Assembly (NCBI GenBank): GCA_025175895.1
Contig: JAKLTH010000283.1
Span: 2,232,001-2,296,000 of the forward strand
DNA from: Wurfbainia villosa
Lineage: Eukaryota > Streptophyta > Magnoliopsida > Zingiberales > Zingiberaceae
Direction: 5' to 3'
Length of the DNA stretch: 64,000 nt
The notes beneath the pieces are model-generated. The model saw only the letters and a program-made list of their open reading frames with translations. It was not told where the DNA came from and ran no database searches. This document shows positions 57,301 through 64,000 of the stretch, piece after piece. The translations under genes were made by a program, and so were the position numbers. Each line of letters begins with the position of its first letter. Positions within the stretch are counted from its first letter, which is position 1.

Positions 57301-58745
57301 CTAGGAGAGCCACATGTCAATTTTAAATTGGAAACATTGATTTTAAACTTAAATAAAAAATAAAATATATATTATTTTATACTTATTCTAGCATTATTGC
57401 TGTTATTTCATAATTCTACGTGAAGCCTTTTTTCTCAAAAATAAAAATCAAAAATCAAAAGACTTGTTCAACAATATTTCTCGACATGAACTTTGACCTA
57501 AATTATTTGACATTAATTTTAGCCATAATAATTATAATATTAATTAAAATTAATTTAACCTTAGTTAAAAGTATTATAAGTACCCCGTCTCGGCCAATTA
57601 CTCTAACATGTAAAAATCAATTAATGCGACATTAAATTAATTTAGTTAAAATTACTTCAATTTAATTAGTTTTGATTAAAATTATTAATTTATCCTGTGT
57701 TTTAACACAGAGTTTTTTTAAAATAAAAATAAATAAAGAGTGCATTTTTATTTTTAGTACTTTAATTAACTTTTATCAGTTTTGATAATTTTACATTTCA
57801 ATAGAATGATCCTTTTAATAATAATCAAAGTAGGAGGCCAAATATTTGATGAGTTTCAAAATTATAATGAACTTAGAAAATTATTAGTAATTTTTAATTT
57901 CACTACCTAATGACAATAATATAAGCATTCAAGTAACTGGTTAGCTTTCAGAAACATACAAAAAAATCATTGATAGGTGGCCAGTGGACATGAATGATTC
58001 TGAAAGATAATTTTAAACGATTTTTTTAAAAAACTTAAATAGGGAAAAAAATTAAACATTTTTTTTTGCATGATTAATTTTGAAAATAGATGTTTTTTTT
58101 TAATTTTTTTATTATTTCTTAAAAAAAAATGAAGTGATTTACGCTTCTGTTGCACTCAGGATGAGTCAAAATAAATTTAAATTTTTTAAATTTTGTTTTT
58201 TTAGATGCCATTAGATATTTAGCACTTTGAATCGATTAATTTACTTATAAAATTGTTCATCGTCGAGATAAATTTAAAAATATTTAAAACGAGTTGCATC
58301 TAGAATGAGTCAAAATAAACTCAAAATTTAAGATGATGATAAAGAAAAATGAATCGTGAAAAATTATACCTATTGATCCATTGATAAAAACATTAAAGAA
58401 CTCTTAAGTTTGAATAAAGATTTTAAATTTTACATTGAGATTCGATCCTTATCCTTCTATAAGGACGTATGTGCCGCTCTAGCCAACGGATCATTTCGAA
58501 GACAAAATTTAAGAACTTATAGCAATGAAAGGCAATAACACTCGCTCCTAGTGCCCTTAACCGTCAGTCTTTTAGTGATGATGAAGATGGTAAATTACGG
58601 ACAGACTTATTGGCTCTTAACCTGATAACTAAAAACAATGAAGGTTCTATTGAAATCAGAAAATAATTTTTAATCTTCTCTAAAATTAAACTTTGTATAT
58701 TTATAATAATGTTCGTATCATTTTAGCCATCAAATTGTTTCAAAG
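57301..58745. other. AT-rich intergenic, nothing recognised
   Basis: Very AT-rich with homopolymer runs. The frames at 57420-57635 and 57967-58155 have no domain. 58380-58480 weakly resembles text around 51280-51340 (TTTTAAATTTTACATTGAGATTCG) and may be an old repeat. Confidence 0.5.
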
Positions 58746-58749
58746 GAAC

Positions 58750-58950
58750 TCAAAATTTAAGAATTTCTATTGCAAAAGATTGAAATCGTCAACCTAGCGA
58801 TTCTCACCGATCTATCCCACGATCATTGTAAGAGACGTAAAACACGGAGAGTCCTATACATCTTGACACGGTGGTCAAGATACGTAGGGATCATTTAAAT
58901 TCAGGAAAAAAATTTAGACCTCTAAAATCGATCCATATCATTTCTGTAAA
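58750..58950 (+). repeat. Decayed dispersed repeat copy
   Basis: GATTGAAATCGTCAACCTAGCG, then CATTGTAAGAGACGTA, correspond to GTTGAAATCCGTCAATCTAGCG and CGTAAGGGAGGTA at 11625-11685. Confidence 0.55.
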
Positions 58951-59884
58951 TATCGTCATATTTTAGTCACCATACTATCACACTATCGCGGTGGGGAAAA
59001 AAAAAATTTAAGAACTTGATACTCGGTGGGAAGGAGAGAGATGCAATAAATAGGAGAAAGGGAAGTCATAATTGGGGAGCACATGAGTTGTTCGGGGGTA
59101 ATTGATTCTTCATGTATAAATGCAATTATATTGGTGTAAATGTTTGTGGGAAAAAAGGATTATTAATTTTCTCAAGTTAAGGGAGAGAGGATGGAAATGA
59201 GAGGGATTGGGCGGCTAGTGGAAGAATTTAGAACACGGCCTTGGAATTCGTTGCTTAAAATGGTCCCATTCAAAGGATAAAGAATGAAAGGGTTGACGAG
59301 TGCAAAATTTAAGATAATAATAATAACAACAATAATGATATGAAAATTAATAATAATAATTTACTTGTCTTTATACGGGGACACTTCAAAGCTTGTACAT
59401 GAGAAGAAGGAGATTAAAGATCCTAAAAATTTCTCAACCAAGAAAAAATATATAAAGAGAGAGAGAGAAAGAGATAATTATCCAACATCAAATCGAAGTG
59501 TTATTTTTCAAATACTTCCAAGGAATTTTTCTTGACAAGTAAAATGACCCTTTATAACATATACATTTTAATGAATACATCTATAATTTTAAAACGATAG
59601 AAAAAGGTAGGTAAATATTTTGTTTTCTTAAAAATATTATTTCTAGGCACAAAAAAGACTATAAAAAAACTGAAAAAAAAAATAGATTGCTCGAGGATGG
59701 AACTTAGAACTAAGCTAGCTAGATATAAACTTGTGAGTCTCTTGTGTGGAGAATAATAAATTTATTACTTGAACTATCGACCCAAATTACACCTCTACTT
59801 CTTCTACGTCAATTAATAAAGAGCATGAATATCTTTATCTTTCTCTCCGAGATGACTCGATGATAAATACAAAGTGATGTTTGT

Positions 59885-60065
59885 GAGAAAGTCCGGATTT
59901 GAAACCAGACGAGGGGTCTAAAATTCTCCCCCTCTCGGGATAAAATATTCTTCCTTGTGTTTACCACCGAATCAAGGGCCAAAGATCTATCCGTGATTTA
60001 TCTCTCTCACAATGACCGAGAGACCGATCGATAAGAGCCGCTAATTTGACGATTCCAAACTTTGT
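59885..60065. repeat. Dispersed repeat copy
   Basis: ATCCGTGATTTATCTCTCTC, ACAATGACCGAG and CGCTAATTTGACGATTCCAA match 4215-4290. 59750-59880 is AT-rich with no gene. Confidence 0.6.
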
Positions 60066-60324
60066 GATGAATATCTTTACCTTTTTAATTGAAAGAAAAT
60101 TAAATAATAACCGACTTTGGTGTGGCATGAAAGGACATCAACAAAATTATGATAGAATCTAGGCCACTATCAAATTTGATTATAAATATAAGGGAAATAA
60201 AACTCTTAATTATACTACAAATATCTTTTTCTACTTTGGAACAGACCTTTTTTCTACAACTTGCTACTTTTTCACCAACACACTTGATGCATTGGCTTTC
60301 CAGCAAGGAGAAGAATATCCAATC

Positions 60325-60408
<84 letters not shown>
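60325..60408. repeat. Poly-A plus (TA)n microsatellite
   Basis: About 16 A followed by more than 30 TA units. Open frames crossing it (60149-60409, 60264-60557) are repeat artefacts. Confidence 0.95.
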
Positions 60409-60412
<4 letters not shown>

Positions 60413-60953
60413 TGGTGCTATAGAAATGGGCTTCAAAGGGCCAGTCTTCACTTCTAAACAGGGAAAGGCCCAAAACCCATTGTAGATTTGCAATTGCAAC
60501 TATTTTTTTTTCAATTTGATTTATTCTTGATTCAGACCGTGCACATAATTTATACAAACACTTAATTCAGTGGATAAGCTTGTTTGTAGTCGAGGGAATG
60601 TAAATAAACTGCATTGAGTTTGTAGATGACCATGTGGTTGAATGAAATATATAAAAAATATAAGAACATCATATGCGGTACTGTGGCATAAATTTCTTTT
60701 ATGTTATAGATTTATAAAACGATTGTAAATTAGATTCATCACGAAGGAAAAAGATTGCAATACTATTTTATTAAAACATTCAAAACTAAAACCGGACAAG
60801 TGGAACAGTAAAGAAAGGCATAACAAAACCTGTGTAGCTTTCAACCCATTAATGATGGTCACCCTTAGTGCAACCTGTAAAAGGTAAGAGAATCAATTTA
60901 GATCTTTGAGAAAGCCTGATGATAGTAAGAGCGATCGTAAATGAAAAATAAAA

Positions 60954-61293
60954 GTTTCACGGCACGATAATAAATTTATCGTTCGATAATAAATTTAAAA
61001 AAATTCATTCGGACGACTCTAGGATCTAGAAATTTGTTCAGTGGACAAAATACGATTTCGATGTTGAACCGTCGTTCAAAGATAACGCGACTGTAAAATT
61101 CGAACTGAATCGTGAAAAAACTACGAATACTTCTTTGATTTACTTTTAGCGGCCGGTGGAGATCATTTGAACTCCAATTTTATCCGGCTCAATTATTGAC
61201 GAGGTATCTTAAAAATCCATAGAACATAGTCGGTTATTCTCATGAATTAATCGAATAGTAAATTCGGATATTTCGATATCAATAAAAAAAAAA
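60954..61293 (+). mobile_element. SINE copy with 17-bp target duplication
   Basis: GTAAATGAAAAATAAAA occurs exactly at 60937-60953 and 61294-61310. Between them is a 340-bp relative of the intronic SINE (AAAAAAATTCATTCGG, GTTGAACCGTCGTTCAAAGA, GCGGCCGGTGGAGATCA, and a GATATCAAT-A10 tail). The tRNA-like head with A and B boxes is replaced or lost. Confidence 0.88.
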
Positions 61294-61310
61294 GTAAATG
61301 AAAAATAAAA

Positions 61311-62220
61311 ACAAAATAAAAGAAGAAGAATAGTGAGAGAAAACAAGAGTCTTCTGAAACCTGCAACTTCGGGCATGTTCATGTGGCCACTGCATGTGGA
61401 GGTATCATAAGAGTGGACAAAATTAAAGAGCGCTGGGAGCTAATTAATGCATTCATGCAGCACTGCAGGGCAACAATATAGGTTACTGCGTCCTTATACG
61501 GATCACATGCATCATTCACCAATATAGATAAACAAACCAAATCAAATGGAAGAATAATGCACTTGTAAATTTAAATTAATGTCCTTAAAAATGCAAGATA
61601 ATCTAGGCAGTCCACTCAAGGAATATTTATATATCTCTAAAATAAGAACAATAGCATAATGAAAGTTAACCAAATCAATATTCATTATCTTATCTTATAG
61701 TTTATGTAAAAAACATGACTGTTTCCAACCTTCGTATAGAGAAATAGAAAGTTCACCTATAGTGCTCCTATACACCATAAACATGTAAGAAATCCACAAT
61801 AAAACTAAACTATATTGAAAATTATAGGAAAAAGATAAAAATTTATTTAACATTTGGTGGCCTGCTAGGCTCAATGCGACGTCCGATCTAATAATAAAGC
61901 CCACCAGGCACCGCAAGAAAGGATCACAGCTAGGTAGCAAAACAATGATTGCGTTGTAATGACAAACTACATGCATGTGAAAAAAAGGAAACTATGAGCA
62001 TGTGGGAGTGTCTCAACATCAAAGGGGCCGACGATGGAATCAATGGAGTTCACATTTGGACGAGAATGTAGCTCACCTTGTGGTAGATTTGCAGGCCATA
62101 ATCTTACAGAAATGGCAACAAGAATATTGGCAAGGAACTCAAACCTACCTAGTGACGTCTATGACCTCCTACCTGAATCTTTAGGATAACTTCTAAATTT
62201 TCTCCTGATGTTTAATATCT
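61311..62220. other. AT-rich intergenic, nothing recognised
   Basis: No domain-bearing frame. 61860-61930 contains a small GC-richer patch without partners in the window. Confidence 0.5.
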
Positions 62221-62225
62221 TTTCC

Positions 62226-63213
62226 TGATGCGGTGGAAATATTCCTCACAATATGACAGTCAGATCGACAATTAAATTTAAGTGGAAATTTGATCAAAGC
62301 GAACACAAGTCGACTCAAGCAACTTCAACTCGGCCACCTCAGTTATAGCTCGGCCTCGGCCATTGTGATGTCTCGGTCATAGCTCGGCCTCGATCATAGT
62401 TCGGCCTCGGCCACCTCGGCCATAGCTCGACCTTAACCATTGTGATGTCTCGGCCATAACTCAACTTCGACCATAACTTACCTCGGCCACCTAGTGTCTA
62501 AGCCTGATGTCTCAGCCTGGTATCTCAGTCTAATGTCTCAGTTTGATGTCTCAACTTGGTATCTCAGTTTTGTCCCAGCCTAATGTCTCAACTTGATGTC
62601 TCAGCTTAATATCTCAGCTTTGATGTCTCAGCTCCGTCTATCATCAGCTTATTAGTTAGATGTTTGTATCTCTGTCCGGAAGATGTCTCTCTACGGTCTC
62701 CACTATTAAATCACGTATCCATCATAATGAGATCATGCCTCCCAAAATCCTCTCTGTACCGTCACATCTCCGTTATAATTAGATCATGCCTCCCAAGATC
62801 TCCTCTGTGAAATCATGTCTCCATCAGGAGTTACGTTACCAGACTTCTCTTACTTCATCGCCTATATAAAGGTAGCAAGGAGGAGGAATAAGGGGGCTCT
62901 AGTAATTTCTAATCTTCAGCTTCGTCTCTTTAGGCAGCTTTCTCCATATCCTCCACGTTCTAACTTGGGTGTCAGAGGGACTTGGCTGAGGTCCCCCTCG
63001 GCTCCCCTTTCTCACCCGTTTGTGAGTTTCCTCAAATTTTGATATCTACAGCTCCGACGACGTCTCCGACAACAATTTAGATCCAAATCCCTGCGACCCC
63101 GATAACTGATCCAAATGAAGAAGAAGTCATCTCGATCTGTGTTCAATCGACCTCTCACCTCGACCGTAAATACTCTGCCACGTCACCCCATCCGACAATC
63201 TCAGATCGTAACA
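62226..63213 (+). mobile_element. 988-bp solo LTR with perfect target duplication
   Basis: Starts TGATGCGG and ends ATCGTAACA, flanked by TTTCC on both sides (62221-62225 and 63214-63218). Inside are two successive short-unit arrays (62330-62640), a TATATAAA at 62863, and a leader rich in TCC and CGACG words. No PBS, PPT or internal region adjoins it, so it arose by LTR-LTR recombination. The lineage is probably Ty3/gypsy, by its layout. Confidence 0.85.
62325..62645. repeat. Two LTR-internal minisatellites
   Basis: 62325-62500 repeats CTCGGCCATAGCTCGACC-like units. 62500-62640 then switches to about twelve 15-16-bp units of the form TGATGTCTCAGCC. Confidence 0.85.
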
Positions 63214-63652
63214 TTTCCAAATGCCCTTTAAACTTTGATTAACATTAAAATCGCCTGAGATTTTCATTCTGCTAATACTCATTTTATTCTTTTAAACTAT
63301 CATCTCATTCACTCATTTAGGAAGATAAGACATTTTGATAAAGAACTAAAAAACTTTAAAGCCAGTTTAAAAATAATTAGATTTTAAAGGACATTTTAAA
63401 AGATTATTAAATGCTTGGGAACATTTTAAATTTACTAATAAAAATATGAGAGGTAAGTAGGGTCCGCCTGACCACCCATATGCGATAATAATGCGGTACA
63501 GAGGCAGTTGGACCCAGTTTGGCCTTCCATCATGTGGCGGACTGAGACCAGCACATGCACCCCAGTTTTTCCATTGTCCACTAGGTGAGTTCTCTGATGC
63601 TACTACGCTTGTTTTTCATTTCCTAAAGACTCATGTCTCCCCCCATCGAATC

Positions 63653-63660
63653 TATAAATA
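63653..63660 (+). promoter_or_regulatory. TATA box of the secreted-protein gene
   Basis: TATAAATA, 86 bp before the start codon at 63739. A CT-rich leader (TTCTTTCTCTCC) follows. Confidence 0.7.
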
Positions 63661-63738
63661 TGAACACCTTTGCAGCTTCCCACTATATCTCTTCTTTCTC
63701 TCCATTATCTATTGATATCTCTAGGCTTGGGAAGCACA

Positions 63739-63930
63739 ATGGCCATGGCTAAGCTTGTTGTTGTGCTTGCCATTGCCCTGCTAGCCATTGCCATGGCTGG
63801 TTCCAGTCACAAGGTGAGCTTCCATTCTTACCGAAACATATTCCAGATATCTAAAAGTTTTCCTAAGTCAGTTGTCATGTTCCAGGTTTTAGCCAAAGCT
63901 ACTGAAGGTTCTTCAGAGCAATACATGCAG
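63739..63930 (+). CDS. Small secreted protein, first two exons (partial)
   Basis: Exon 1 (63739-63813) encodes MAMAKLVVVLAIALLAIAMA followed by GSSHK, a textbook secretory signal peptide. The donor GTGAGC follows. Exon 2 (63886-63930, after TTCCAG) adds VLAKATEGSSEQYMQ, with a donor GTACTA, phase 0 at both junctions. The gene runs off the right edge after 40 codons. An in-frame upstream Met at 63670 lies in the expected leader and is not preferred. A signal-peptide exon followed by a tiny linker exon is compatible with GASA/snakin-type cysteine-rich peptides, but no Cys-rich domain is in view, so the family is not assigned. Confidence 0.75.
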
Positions 63931-64000
63931 GTACTAATATTTGCTTCCAGACCCATTTTCCAGAGTAGGTAGCAAGGCTTATTTCTGTGATGTTTTTTAT

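Noticed and set aside
60149..60557. Frames with poly-Ile/Tyr tails
   Set aside because: Translation of the (TA)n microsatellite.
63670..63738. Earlier in-frame Met for the right-edge gene
   Set aside because: It is only 10-20 bp past the TATA box, in the expected transcription-start region, and the signal peptide begins naturally at 63739.

Overview
This is a plant nuclear window. Gene density is low and intergenic DNA is very AT-rich. The real genes have many GT-AG introns, and the rest is mostly layered transposable elements. The one intronless transcription-factor gene is strongly GC-rich against AT-rich flanks, a contrast typical of commelinid monocots. A monocot is therefore my best guess, but the sequence alone does not prove it. 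No tRNA or rRNA genes, CRISPR arrays or organellar inserts were recognised.

Layout. 1-11 kb is TE debris: a decayed Ty3/gypsy integrase tail, a minus-strand 5'-truncated copy of the LTR element that is complete further right, a broken C2H2 zinc-finger gene, and an AT-rich array of about 2.2-kb units. 12.1-18.9 kb is a complete LTR element (5-bp target duplication, PBS, PPT) that encodes only Gag with two zinc knuckles. 19-26 kb holds a MITE, a decayed PIF/Harbinger ORF1, a 2.55-kb solo LTR, a non-autonomous hAT-like element and a relic of an R2R3-MYB first exon.

28.2-32.6 kb (minus) is an intact seven-exon gene for a GT31 hydroxyproline O-galactosyltransferase with a galectin domain. Its last exon is followed by a frame-preserving tandem copy of its tail. 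34.4-37.0 kb is a deleted Ty3/gypsy element, possibly inside a 5'-UTR intron of that gene. 38-44 kb holds a palindromic element set in (TA)n, a MITE-like inverted-repeat element with four 91-bp units, and a decayed hAT transposase flanked by two different GC-rich repeat arrays.

44.75-50.8 kb (plus) is an intact seven-exon RING-CH (MARCH-type) membrane E3 ligase gene. One intron carries a tRNA-derived SINE and another a MITE. 51-55.9 kb is MITE, SINE and AT-rich intergenic DNA. 56.0-57.2 kb (minus) is an intact intronless zinc-finger homeodomain (ZHD) gene. 57.3-63.2 kb is AT-rich with another SINE copy, a long (TA)n and a 988-bp solo LTR with a perfect target duplication. The right edge holds the first two exons of a small secreted-protein gene that runs off the window.

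The four host genes (cell-wall glycosylation, membrane ubiquitin ligase, transcription factor, secreted peptide) show no functional link. Most of the biology here is in the mobile elements.
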